64,000 bases of DNA from Allorhodopirellula solitaria (GCF_007859855.1 NZ_SJPK01000003.1:255182-319181); one strand, 5' to 3'; shown: positions 34,546-43,072, counted from the first letter of the stretch. The notes: a model not told the origin generated them from the sequence alone. Numbers and translations: made by a program.

Positions 34546-34911
34546 GACGAGGGTAACTCATCTGTGTCTTTATCTCCGTCGCGACTTGGAGATTAGTGTT
34601 CGAATAGTGCGGATTAGTGTTTGTGAAAACCAGACTGAGTCGAACACGAATCTTCGCTAATCGCACACTAATCCAACAATCGTGATTTCCGGCGTCCAGA
34701 AGCCCGTCACCTGAATTTGCTTGCGTGTGCTTTCCCCGTTCGATACGATTTGGAGTGCCTCCGCTCGCGTCGTGTGTTGCTACGCGTGTGATCGAGGGTG
34801 CGTTACGAACTACTGCGGTGCACTGGAGTAACGCGTCGTCTCCACTCCGGCGGAGGCTTCGCCATTTCACCGCCTCGGCTAGGGTGCGACGTTATCCCGC
34901 GACCTTCGGCG
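34540..34911 (+). other. Non-coding gene cassette B
   Basis: This 372-bp unit between attC-like sites 5 and 6 has no plausible ORF and is homologous to cassette A (32970-33360). Shared landmarks are GATTAGTGTTCG, TCTTCGCTAATCGCACACT, GTGATTTCCGGCG, GAATTTGCTTGCGTG, CGATACGATT and TGATCGAGGGT. Two copies of one ORF-less cassette in a short array suggest that the RNA or DNA element itself is kept. Confidence 0.7.
34590..34674. ncRNA. Long stem-loop in cassette B, candidate structured RNA
   Basis: The arms 34590-34622 and 34641-34674 are complementary over about 33 bp with some mismatches, around the loop GTGAAAACCAGACTGAG. It is the counterpart of 33040-33124. Some differences between the two copies fall in paired columns, so the pair is a test of structural conservation. 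Confidence 0.5.
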
Positions 34912-34917
34912 TTACCC
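34804..34917 (+). other. attC-like recombination site 6
   Basis: The left arm is TACGAACTACTGCGGTGCAC and the right end CCTTCGGCGTTACCCGAC, with R'-like box GTTACCC at 34911-34917. It is the counterpart of site 3 and closes non-coding cassette B. Confidence 0.72.
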
Positions 34918-34960
34918 GACTGAAGTCCAATGTTCTTCCTAGCTCAAACTGGATACACCG

Positions 34961-35404
34961 ATGGATACTCAACCTGATCGGACGCCATCCCGTCTTTCCT
35001 CGCTTGGTTTGACGATGGTCCACGCCCTGGCGTTGGTCACGCTGTATTTCGTCCCAGTCTTCATCTGTCCAACCGTAGTAGATTTTTACTCTCGGTTTTC
35101 GATTCCTGAGACTCCCCTTTTCAGTCGTGCTCATGTAATCTCGGACTATCTGTCCTCGTTCACCTGGGTGTTCATCGGATTGGCGTCGATTTATTTATTC
35201 GTCCTTTATCGGCGTAAACGCGCCGGATCGGCTTGGCTTCCAGCTGCATCCAACCTGGTTCTGCTTTCTGTTGCTGTGCTTGGCATGATCTACACCGCCT
35301 GGATGATCAATCCAATGCCATTCGCCGCTCCCAGCGACGCCGTGGCAATCGACATTGCTCCCCCGCCCGCGATTGAATCAACTTACGCTCAAACTGGCGG
35401 GTAA
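34961..35404 (+). CDS. Small membrane protein (cassette gene)
   Basis: This 147-residue protein has about three membrane helices (LGLTMVHALALVTLYFVPVF, SSFTWVFIGLASIYLFVLY, and LVLLSVAVLGMIYTAWMI), a basic turn YRRKRAGSAW, and a Pro/Ala-rich C-terminus. No family was recognised. The order helix-loop-helix-basic turn-helix is like the product at 33399-33761, and both follow copies of the non-coding cassette. The TAA stop lies in the R'' box (GTAACTA) of attC-like site 7. Confidence 0.65.
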   Translation: MDTQPDRTPSRLSSLGLTMVHALALVTLYFVPVFICPTVVDFYSRFSIPETPLFSRAHVISDYLSSFTWVFIGLASIYLFVLYRRKRAGSAWLPAASNLVLLSVAVLGMIYTAWMINPMPFAAPSDAVAIDIAPPPAIESTYAQTGG

Positions 35405-35736
35405 CTAAACGATTCAACCGTGCGGCGAAGTCAGGCTTTTTTGGCTCATCCGACGGAAGCGAGCGCGGAGCACAGGGGGAAGGTTTTTCTAGGCATGGCT
35501 CCAGTATCCAACAATCTTACAAAAATGGGTGCCCGACGAACGAATGTCCGCCAGGGACCGGCAACACGATTGGCGTACCATCGACCGAGCTAACATCCAC
35601 TATCACCTCCGACAAATCAATCATTGGATACTGGAGCCATGCCTCCAAAACCTCCAGCGCACGCTTCCGTCGGATGAGCCGCTTGTTTTGAGTGGCAGAT
35701 CAACCGCCGCCGCCGGCTGATCCTCGACGGTTTGCG
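35400..35736 (+). other. attC-like site 7, split by a MITE
   Basis: The left arm (35400-35430, GTAACTAAACGATTCAACCG) pairs with the reverse complement of the right arm (35700-35736, through CGGCTGATCCTCGACGG, closing with GTTTGCG). Matching blocks are GAT-CA-CCG-GCGGCG. Between the arms sits the 238-bp MITE copy 3. Without it the site would be about 99 bp, like the others. Confidence 0.68.
35443..35680. mobile_element. MITE-like element, copy 3, inserted in an attC-like site
   Basis: It has terminal inverted repeats GGCTCATCCGACGGAAGCG and the exact reverse complement CGCTTCCGTCGGATGAGCC. Inner arms (GGCATGGCTCCAGTATCC and GGATACTGGAGCCATGCC) are perfect. The flanks GCTTTTTT and GCTTGTTT are a likely 8-bp target duplication with one change. 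Part of the interior is missing compared with copy 4. Confidence 0.87.
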
Positions 35737-35743
35737 ACAATAG

Positions 35744-36253
35744 ATGACTGCTACAGAACAACGCAATCAGGCCATCGAACTCGCGAAGACCGATGCTCGC
35801 AAGGCATTGGCGAAGGCGCGTTCGGTGAGCGATCCGTGGTTTCGTGCGCAAGCACTGTCGTGGGTTGCGCGTTTTACTGACGCGGATCCCCAGCCTATAG
35901 CCGCCCAAGCTGCAAATGCGGCTGCGGCATGCGACGACAACTACAAGAGATCCGCAGTTCGATCGTGGGAGATTGCGGCATTGGCTGAACGCAAGTGTTT
36001 TGGGCAAGCAAAGATCGCACTGCGAGATGCGGTCAGAACAGCTCGACAGGTGCAGCCATCAGCATCTCGAAGCGAGGCATTGCTACTGCTAATGCAAGCG
36101 GCCTTTGTGATCAATCGAGACGAGGCCGTCAGCGTCAGTGCTGAACTCACACAGTGTTGTCCGATCGCCGATCACTGGCGATGCAAGCGAGCGATAACGA
36201 ATGCATCGCAAATGCTAGAAGGAGAGCTCGAGCCACGGAATTTCTTCTGGTAG
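35744..36253 (+). CDS. Hypothetical helical-repeat protein (cassette gene)
   Basis: This 169-residue all-helical soluble protein is built of 30-40-residue units such as AIELAKTDARKALAKARSVSDPWFRAQALSWVARFTDADP and AKIALRDAVRTARQVQPSASRSEALLLLMQAAF, suggesting an alpha-solenoid (TPR/HEAT-like) scaffold. No catalytic motif is seen. The ATG lies just after the R' half of split attC-like site 7, and the TAG stop is 10 bp before site 8, so it is the last gene of the array. Confidence 0.7.
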   Translation: MTATEQRNQAIELAKTDARKALAKARSVSDPWFRAQALSWVARFTDADPQPIAAQAANAAAACDDNYKRSAVRSWEIAALAERKCFGQAKIALRDAVRTARQVQPSASRSEALLLLMQAAFVINRDEAVSVSAELTQCCPIADHWRCKRAITNASQMLEGELEPRNFFW

Positions 36254-36262
36254 AGTATCTCA

Positions 36263-36352
36263 CAGAACCAAAGCCATGAACCGAAGTGGCGAAATCAGCA
36301 TTTACGAGGTGTTCAGGCGTTCGCGGCGACCACGTGTTCCGTGCCGTTCGTA
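36263..36352 (+). other. attC-like recombination site 8 (last)
   Basis: The left arm AGAACCAAAGCCATGAACCG, followed by AAGTGGCGA, is very like site 5. The right side ends CCGTTCGTAGACG with R'-like box GTTCGTA at 36346-36352. Pairing is weaker than in sites 1-5. After it the usual strand-mixed gene order resumes, so it marks the array's right edge. Confidence 0.7.
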
Positions 36353-36498
36353 GACGCTTGTTACCGCACGCATCGGTCGGATGAGCCTGATTTTTATCTA
36401 GTTCACTGACAACGAATAAATCGATAGCCCGGTTGGCCGCCAGGGCGTAGAGCAAGCTGCCGCCCTTGTTCGCTCCCAGCGTCTCATCGTCGCTGGGC

Positions 36499-37059
36499 CT
36501 ACCACTCGATCCGGTGTACCGGTTTTTCACGCGTGGTGGTGAACGAGTTCGGTTCCCCGGCCTGGTTGGGCTGCATCACGAGGAACGTGCTCACCGGCAT
36601 GGCGTGGAGATGGTCGTGGGCGGTCGCGCTGCGAGATGGATGCCGGGCGTGACCGGGGGCTTTAAACAGGGTGCAGCGCAGGTGCGTGATCTGCTTGGGC
36701 GTGCCCGCGTAGGCAAAGTACCACCACACGTGGCCGCCTTCGCTTTCACGCCCCACCCAATGGTACGCTTTTGCGCTTTCCGAAGCAGCCTTCGTGGCGG
36801 TCACCTCATCACGGGTCCCAAACCGCAAGCGGGTTCGCAGCACGCCGAGGGCGGCTTTCTCGAGTTCCGCTGGGCTCGCGATCAGATCCTCGATCGGTGA
36901 CTTCGATGCCGACGTCAAGAATTGTTGCTCATCAGCTAGGCTCAGACGCAGGGCCACCTCGACACGCTGCGTTTCCTCGTTGTACTGCAGCTCGGCAAGC
37001 GACTCCTGGGCGGGGTGGAGAAGCATGGCCGATAGCATGGTGAAAGCCAGAGCGATCAT
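36499..37059 (-). CDS. DUF6702-like exported protein
   Basis: This 186-residue protein has an N-terminal hydrophobic segment (MIALAFTMLSAMLL) followed by HPAQESLAELQYNEETQRVEVALRLSLAD. That is the H-P-x-x-x-S-x-x-E-x-x-Y-N start typical of DUF6702 proteins. The remainder alternates strands and includes GHVWWYFAYAGTPKQITHLRC. The start overlaps the stop of the M1 metallopeptidase gene upstream (ATGA), so the two are translationally coupled and probably act together at the cell envelope. The function is unknown. Confidence 0.75.
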   Translation of the reverse strand: MIALAFTMLSAMLLHPAQESLAELQYNEETQRVEVALRLSLADEQQFLTSASKSPIEDLIASPAELEKAALGVLRTRLRFGTRDEVTATKAASESAKAYHWVGRESEGGHVWWYFAYAGTPKQITHLRCTLFKAPGHARHPSRSATAHDHLHAMPVSTFLVMQPNQAGEPNSFTTTREKPVHRIEW

Positions 37060-39674
37060 TGATCATCCTCCTTGCTAGCAGGTGGCTTGCCGGATTTCTT
37101 TGCATCCTTCTTCGAATCCTCCTGCTGGCCTGCTGATTTGCCTTTGCTCTTGGGGGCGTCTTCAGATTTGGGGTCAGCCTTTTTACTCTCTTTGGGAGAT
37201 TTTTCTTTACCGTCCTGTTGCTCATCAGCATCCGACGATTCCGAGGCTTCTTCATCGGCGTCCTTGTCTGCGTCCTCGTCCGCATCCTTGTCATCCTCTT
37301 GGTCAGCGTCCTTTTCGGCCTTCTTGGCAGCCTCGACAGCTTTGCGCATCGGATTGGAGTCACCCTTCTTGCGTTTGTACAAATCAAACCGGGTGGGCTC
37401 TAGTTTCGGTGGCCAGTGGTTGTTGCTTTTGTCGGTGTCCGCGATCTCTTTCCTCGGATCGATTTCCAAGCGTACGATTTCCTTTTCAGTCAGGAACAGT
37501 TTCTTGACTTCCTTGGAGTTGCGGCGCCAGATCTCGGGTGGGAGGACGACGTGTTCTTGCGTGTTGTCGGCGTAGTGAATTCGCAGTGGAATCGGCATCA
37601 CCAATCCGCCTTCGTTAACAAATTTGACGACGTAGAATTTTGTCGTCCGCCGCAGCAGGGCACGCTGCTCTTCATCGAGAGACTCGAGATGTTTCTGGTA
37701 GGCCTTGCGATCAGATTCTTCGACTTTGTCTTCGTCGTAATCAGGTGCGTTATAGAAGTCCTTGAGACCTGGCTGCCAATCGATTCGGCGGCGGAGTTCA
37801 CGATTGCGTTCCTCGTCGAGGGTGATTTCTTCGGTTTCCTCCTTGCGGCGTTTTCGCTCGAACTCGTCGTCGGGGTCGCCATTGTCGATCACGAACAGTT
37901 CGACTGAATCGATCGCGATGTCGACATGATCGGTGCTGTAGAACCAACCTCGCCAGAACCAATCCAAGTTCGTGCCGGCAGCGTCTTCCATGGACCTGAA
38001 AAAGTCCGCGGGGGTCGGCCGTTTGAACTTCCAGCGGCGGGCATACTCCCGAAAGGCGAAGTCGAATCGCTCGCGTCCGAGCACGGTTTCACGCAGGATA
38101 TTCAACGCCGTGGCTGGTTTGCCGTAGGCATTGTTTCCGAACTGCAGGATCTGGTCGCTGCCTGTCATGATCGGGCGTTGGTTTCCGCCACGCATGTAAG
38201 GGACGATCTTTTCCGCTGGCCCACGACCCGACGGATAGTCCTCTTCCCACTCTTGCTCAGCGAGATATTGCAGGAACGTGTTGAGTCCCTCGTCCATCCA
38301 GGTCCATTGTCGCTCGTCACTATTGACGATCATTGGAAAGAAGTTGTGACCGACCTCGTGGATAATCACACTGATCAATCCGTACTTCGTCGCCTTGGAG
38401 TACGTCCCATCGTCGTCGGGCCGGGGCCCGTTGAAACAGATCATCGGGTATTCCATGCCGTAGACCGGCCCGTTGACACTGATGGCGACATCGTAGGGAT
38501 AATCGAATGTGTATCGGCCGTAGACTTCCAGCGTGAGGGCGATCGACTCGGTCGAGTATTGGCTCCACAACGGTTCGGCTTCGTTGGGGTAGTAGGACAT
38601 CGCCATCACTGAGCGATCACCGACCTTCACTGCCATCGCGTCCCAGATGAACTTGCGGCTGGCGGCCCAGGCAAAGTCACGCACGTTCTCGGCGGCAAAA
38701 CTCCATGTTTTGGTCTCGCCATCGTCGGATTCGTCTGATTCTTTTGACTCGTTCTCCTTGGCTTCCTCAGGCGTGATGATGAAACTCGGTTTCTTTTTCC
38801 CTGCGATCTTGCTGAGACGTTCGACCCATTCCTCCTTGAGCACTTCCTGCGGGTTCGAGAGCGTTCCCGTGGCGGCGACAACCATGTCGGCGGGGGCGGT
38901 GATGTCGACGTGATAATCACCAAGTTCCAGAGTGAATTCGCCGGAACCGAGGAATTGATTGTGCTGCCAGCCGGTGTAGTCCGTGTATGCAGTCATCCGT
39001 GGATACCACTGAGCGATTTCGAAGATGTCGTTGCCATCTTCCTCAAAGTGTTCGTAACCACCCCGGGCTCGGATCAACTTGGCGTCGACAATGTTGTAGT
39101 GGTAACCGATCCCGAACGTCGTCGATTCCCCTGGTTCCAACGGCTCGGACAGGTCGATTCGCATCATCGTATCGACAATGAGGTGCGGTGCTGGATCGCC
39201 TTGCTCTTGGTCCGGGGCTCCCTGGGTGACTGAATCGAGTTTGTAGCCCCCGTCAAATGTCTGTTCAGTCAGCAGGGTTTGGATCGATGAAAAAGGCGAC
39301 CGTCCGGTCAGCGAGGGAGCTGTGCGGCTCATGATCGCGGCGGAGTCGGTGCGGAAGCGATTCTGGTCGAGCTGAACCCAGACGTAAGAAAGCGTGTGGG
39401 GAGAATGGTTGTGATACGTGATTCGACAGTTCCCTGTGAGGCTCCGCTGCTCGGCGTCGAGTGTCACATCGATGTCATAGTCGGCGCGCTGTTGCCAGTA
39501 CATCGGACCGGGGGCTCCCGATGCGGTGCGGTACACCCCAGGGGTGGGCAACCAACTTTGGATCGTGTGGAACTTGTCCGCCGAGTCGACATGCTTGGGA
39601 TTACTCAGCTGCTGGGCCGAGACTGACACGACGGCCATCCAACCGACAACGACAAAAGAGACAAACCGGATCAC
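37056..39674 (-). CDS. Secreted M1-family zinc metallopeptidase with charged C-terminal tail
   Basis: This 872-residue exported protein is of the gluzincin M1 family. The zinc site is HEVGH near residue 438 with the downstream Glu in WMDEGLNTFL 18 residues later. GPVYGMEYPMI stands in for the G-x-M-E-N exopeptidase motif but lacks the Asn, so activity may differ from classical aminopeptidases. The GTG at 39674 is chosen because GGAGGT lies 8 bp upstream and it starts a good signal peptide (FVSFVVVGWMAVVSVSAQ). The last 110 residues or so are low-complexity Lys/Asp/Glu. It is coupled to the DUF6702-like gene. Confidence 0.9.
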   Translation of the reverse strand: MIRFVSFVVVGWMAVVSVSAQQLSNPKHVDSADKFHTIQSWLPTPGVYRTASGAPGPMYWQQRADYDIDVTLDAEQRSLTGNCRITYHNHSPHTLSYVWVQLDQNRFRTDSAAIMSRTAPSLTGRSPFSSIQTLLTEQTFDGGYKLDSVTQGAPDQEQGDPAPHLIVDTMMRIDLSEPLEPGESTTFGIGYHYNIVDAKLIRARGGYEHFEEDGNDIFEIAQWYPRMTAYTDYTGWQHNQFLGSGEFTLELGDYHVDITAPADMVVAATGTLSNPQEVLKEEWVERLSKIAGKKKPSFIITPEEAKENESKESDESDDGETKTWSFAAENVRDFAWAASRKFIWDAMAVKVGDRSVMAMSYYPNEAEPLWSQYSTESIALTLEVYGRYTFDYPYDVAISVNGPVYGMEYPMICFNGPRPDDDGTYSKATKYGLISVIIHEVGHNFFPMIVNSDERQWTWMDEGLNTFLQYLAEQEWEEDYPSGRGPAEKIVPYMRGGNQRPIMTGSDQILQFGNNAYGKPATALNILRETVLGRERFDFAFREYARRWKFKRPTPADFFRSMEDAAGTNLDWFWRGWFYSTDHVDIAIDSVELFVIDNGDPDDEFERKRRKEETEEITLDEERNRELRRRIDWQPGLKDFYNAPDYDEDKVEESDRKAYQKHLESLDEEQRALLRRTTKFYVVKFVNEGGLVMPIPLRIHYADNTQEHVVLPPEIWRRNSKEVKKLFLTEKEIVRLEIDPRKEIADTDKSNNHWPPKLEPTRFDLYKRKKGDSNPMRKAVEAAKKAEKDADQEDDKDADEDADKDADEEASESSDADEQQDGKEKSPKESKKADPKSEDAPKSKGKSAGQQEDSKKDAKKSGKPPASKEDDQ

Positions 39675-39885
39675 AAAGCACCTCCAAGGCAAAAGAGTCA
39701 AAGCCAACATCATAGTTAGTCTGAGCAAGAGAATATCAAGAAAACAAGGGGTAGTGGGAAGGCTGGGGTAGATGGAAGATTCCCGGACCGTGCCTCGACT
39801 CCCTTTCACGCCGCCCTCTACAATAGCAGGGAGCTCAGGCTCGATCTCCATTTTTGAATTCCTCATTGCCCACCGACCCCATCTC

Positions 39886-41103
39886 ATGAGTCCAACGGAA
39901 AAATCCGAACCGGAAAGCCCTCACGAACTGCCACGCGGGTTCCGATTCGCCGGTGCTACTGGTGGTATCAAAGCCAGTGGCAAGTCGGACACGTCTTTGA
40001 TCGTTTCAGACGATCCCTGTGTCGCGGCTGCAGTCACGACCACCAATCAGGTCTTCGCCGCACCCGTCCTGCTCTGCCGCCAGCGAACACCGCGGACAAC
40101 CTGTCGTGCCGTCATCACCAATAGCGGCAATGCCAACGCGTGTACTGGTCAGGAGGGACTCGAGGATGCTGCAGCCATGTGCGAGCAGACGGCTGCTCGC
40201 ATCGGCTGCGCCGCTGAGGACGTGTTGGTCATGAGCACCGGTGTCATCGGCCAGCGTCTGCCGATGGAGAAAGTGCGACGCGGCATCGATCGGGCCAGTG
40301 AATCGTTGGGCAACAGTGAACGCGATTTTCTGTCCGCGGCCGATGCCATCTGTACCACCGACAACTTCCGGAAAACGGCGTCGGCGACATTTCGAGCCAA
40401 CGGGCAAACCTATCGGATTGCAGCGATGTGCAAGGGCGCGGGGATGATCGCGCCGAATATGGCAACGATGCTCGGCGTCATCGTCACCGATTTTCCTCTC
40501 AGCAGTGAGCTGGCCCAGTCCTCATTGCGGCGAATCGTCGAGCGAACGTTCAACCGCGTCAGCGTCGACGGGCACACCAGTACGAATGATACCGTGGTCT
40601 TGCTCAGTAGTGGCCAAGGTGACTGGGTCACCTCGGAATCGGACGCCTCCCTGTTTGTTGAAACCGCCGCTGACGTGTGTTTGAAGCTGGCCAAGCTTTT
40701 GGTTGCCGACGGCGAGGGTGCGGCGAGATTTTTTGAGGTCGCTGTCCGAGGGGCGGCAAGCGATGCCGATGCCCTGAGCATCGCTCGATGCGTCGCAGCG
40801 AGTCCGCTCGTCAAAACGGCGATCCAAGGCGGCGACCCCAATTGGGGGCGGATCGTCTCGGCGGCTGGCTACGCGGGGCCTCCGATCGATGTTGAGCGGA
40901 TGTCGTTGCTGATCGAGGAGCATTGTGTCTTTCGCGACGGCCAGCCGCTCGCTTTTGATGCTGCCGACATGAGTGGGCGGATGAAACGAGCTTCCGAAGT
41001 CAAGCTTGAGCTGACCGTCGGCGACGGGCCAGGCGATTCCAAATACTGGTCGAGTGATTTAACCGAGGACTACGTGCGTTTCAATTCGCTGTACACGACC
41101 TAG
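39886..41103 (+). CDS. argJ: Glutamate N-acetyltransferase / amino-acid acetyltransferase
   Basis: This 405-residue ArgJ transfers the acetyl group from N-acetylornithine to glutamate in the cyclic arginine pathway. The self-cleavage site is in APNMATMLGVIVTD, with the nucleophile Thr after Ala. Other signatures are GFRFAGATGGIKASGK, NSGNANACTGQEG, VMSTGVIGQRLPM, NRVSVDGHTSTNDT and IQGGDPNWGRIVSAAGYAG. Length is normal for the family. The ATG at 39886 fits; the frame extends further upstream without similarity. It converges on the trigger factor gene with a shared terminator. Confidence 0.95.
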   Translation: MSPTEKSEPESPHELPRGFRFAGATGGIKASGKSDTSLIVSDDPCVAAAVTTTNQVFAAPVLLCRQRTPRTTCRAVITNSGNANACTGQEGLEDAAAMCEQTAARIGCAAEDVLVMSTGVIGQRLPMEKVRRGIDRASESLGNSERDFLSAADAICTTDNFRKTASATFRANGQTYRIAAMCKGAGMIAPNMATMLGVIVTDFPLSSELAQSSLRRIVERTFNRVSVDGHTSTNDTVVLLSSGQGDWVTSESDASLFVETAADVCLKLAKLLVADGEGAARFFEVAVRGAASDADALSIARCVAASPLVKTAIQGGDPNWGRIVSAAGYAGPPIDVERMSLLIEEHCVFRDGQPLAFDAADMSGRMKRASEVKLELTVGDGPGDSKYWSSDLTEDYVRFNSLYTT

Positions 41104-41119
41104 CCTCCTGCCCATGAAG

Positions 41120-41152
41120 AAAGGGAAGCCCGGATGAACCGGACTTCCCTTT
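41120..41152. terminator. Bidirectional terminator between argJ and tig
   Basis: AAAGGGAAG (41120-41128) pairs with CTTCCCTTT (41144-41152), and the inner CCGG/CCGG extends the stem around a 5-nt loop. The A and T runs at the ends let it work on both strands. Confidence 0.85.
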
Positions 41153-41202
41153 GCTGGTGATCGTCATCGCTGCCGCGGTGCGGTGCGAATCAGTCGAGAT
41201 GG

Positions 41203-42711
41203 TTACTCTTTCGAGTCTTCCATTTCGGTTTCGGCACCCTTGGGGGTGTTGTCGTCGTACTTGGCTTCTGGGATCGCATCGAGGTCACGGACGGGAACGA
41301 CCTCGTGGTAGACCGCGAATTCTTCGTCTTCGGATTCCGCTTCTTTGGAGACAGGCTCCTCGGTCACGTTGGCCGCAGCGGAGATGGTTTCGATCACCTT
41401 GCGTTCGACGATTTGGTTTCGCAGTGCATCCATTTGTCCCGATTTCTCGAAGCGGGCCCGGATCTTCCGCGGCGACGAGTCGCTTTGCTCGGCGATCAAT
41501 TGGATCTCGGCCTCAAACTCTTCGGGCAAGGCGTCGATGTTCTCATTCTCGGCGATTTGTTCGAGGATGAAGTGTTCACGCAGTGAAGCTTCGGTTCCCG
41601 CTTGCAGGTTCTGGCTGCTGGCGTTGACGAAGCGACGGATCATGTCTTCATCGAAACCGCTGCGACGGAACTCGAGGACTTTGCGGTCGAGTTCACGTTT
41701 GGTTTGCCGGCGAACGAGTGTTGGTGGCAGTTCGAATTCGGCCGTCGAAAGCAGTTGCTCGACGATCGAGGTTCGCATTGCCTGCTCGGTGCGATAGTTG
41801 GCTTGTCGTTCGAGCGAATTGCGAACGAAGTCTCGCAGTTCGGCTTCGGACTCGAATTCACCCAGTTCGTCCAAGAAATCGGCAGTCAGTTGGGGAAGTT
41901 CCAACTTGAGGACTTCGACGACGGTGAATTCGACGTCGATTTCCTTGTTCTGAACCGACTCGTCGCTGTGCCCTTCGCTCAGTTTAGCCTTGCCGGTGAT
42001 GACGTCGCCTTCTTTCGCGTCGGTCATCATTTCGCCGAAGTTCTCACAGACGGCATCGGAGAGGCTCAATCGATTGGCGAGGGTAACCCGCTCTTCGTCC
42101 ATTTCGGAGAGCACTGCATCACCGTCTCGGAAGACGGCAGTGATCAACAGCTTGTCGCCGATTTGAGCGGGCTCTTCGCTGGCTTCGAGGGAAGCGTAGC
42201 GAGAGAGAACACGCTCGAGAGCTTTGTCGATGTCCTCTTCGGAAACCTCTTCGACCGGTTTGGTGAGCGAGATGCCCTTCCAGTCTGGGGTGTCGAATTC
42301 TGGGCGAACTTCGATGCTGAACTGGTACTTGAACGGTCCCTCATCGAGCAGTTGGATCGACTCGTATTCAAAATCGGGTTCACCGATTGCTGAAAAGTCT
42401 TCTTGCTCGGTGACTTGGCTGAGACTGTCCATCAATAGCGAGCCTTTGACCCGCTCCTGGATGCGGTCTTTGAACTGCTTCTCGACCAGTTTCCGCGGGG
42501 CGCGACCGGCGCGGAACCCAGGCACCTGGGCATCGGGGACGAGTTCGTCGTAGGCTTCTTTGAGATAGCGTTCAACTTCGCCGCGTGGGATGGAAACCAC
42601 GACTTCGCGGAGACACGCCTGTGGTTTTTCCACGGTGACTTCCAGCTGCAGCGGAGCCTTCTCAGGCGACTCATCGGTCGCGGTGGGATCAATGTCGACG
42701 GACGTGGACAT
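41203..42711 (-). CDS. tig: Trigger factor chaperone
   Basis: This 502-residue ribosome-associated chaperone has the N-terminal ribosome-binding domain with VSIPRGEVERYLKEAYDELV and GFRAGRAPRKLVEKQF (the GFRxGxxP signature). The middle PPIase region, where present, is degenerate (GDKLLITAVFRDGDAV). The C-terminal helical arms begin near ELRDFVRNSLERQANYR. A unique C-terminal extension (residues of about 450-502) is acidic and includes DLDAIPEAKYDDNTPKG. The N-terminal 20 residues (acidic, Thr/Asp-rich) are also longer than in E. coli. Convergent with argJ. Confidence 0.9.
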   Translation of the reverse strand: MSTSVDIDPTATDESPEKAPLQLEVTVEKPQACLREVVVSIPRGEVERYLKEAYDELVPDAQVPGFRAGRAPRKLVEKQFKDRIQERVKGSLLMDSLSQVTEQEDFSAIGEPDFEYESIQLLDEGPFKYQFSIEVRPEFDTPDWKGISLTKPVEEVSEEDIDKALERVLSRYASLEASEEPAQIGDKLLITAVFRDGDAVLSEMDEERVTLANRLSLSDAVCENFGEMMTDAKEGDVITGKAKLSEGHSDESVQNKEIDVEFTVVEVLKLELPQLTADFLDELGEFESEAELRDFVRNSLERQANYRTEQAMRTSIVEQLLSTAEFELPPTLVRRQTKRELDRKVLEFRRSGFDEDMIRRFVNASSQNLQAGTEASLREHFILEQIAENENIDALPEEFEAEIQLIAEQSDSSPRKIRARFEKSGQMDALRNQIVERKVIETISAAANVTEEPVSKEAESEDEEFAVYHEVVPVRDLDAIPEAKYDDNTPKGAETEMEDSKE

Positions 42712-42945
42712 CCTGTATTCTTACTTATGCCAGAGGAGGGCGTCCCGAAAGGGAGGGGCCGCCGCGGGACGGGGATGGTTTGAGTTTTCGGTCGGTGCCT
42801 CTTTGCAGGCACACTGACCGTGAGAATCCTGCAAGTGTAATGCCCAATGAGGCAAAAGGGCAAGCCGATAGTCGAAAAGATGACCGCAGATTCCGGCCGC
42901 CTTCTGAAAAAATGCCTGGGAGTGAAAAAAGATTGCCAGACGCCC

Positions 42946-42973
42946 TTGTCACCTGGCCCGACGCTCTTATACT
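42946..42973 (+). promoter_or_regulatory. Promoter upstream of tRNA-Gly
   Basis: TTGTCA (42946-42951), 16 bp, TATACT (42968-42973). It lies 100 bp before the tRNA in a gap with no other gene. Confidence 0.6.
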
Positions 42974-43072
42974 CTAGCCCACACGACAGGAGGTGAGTCG
43001 CAGCAAAGTAGCCACTCACGCCAGAAACGTGGTTGCACGCTTTCTGGGTGTCCCCGACTCCTGTCCTGCCAC

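Noticed and set aside
39675-39887. 71-codon upstream extension of the M1 peptidase
   Set aside because: The GTG at 39674 has a strong GGAGGT at the correct distance and starts a signal peptide.
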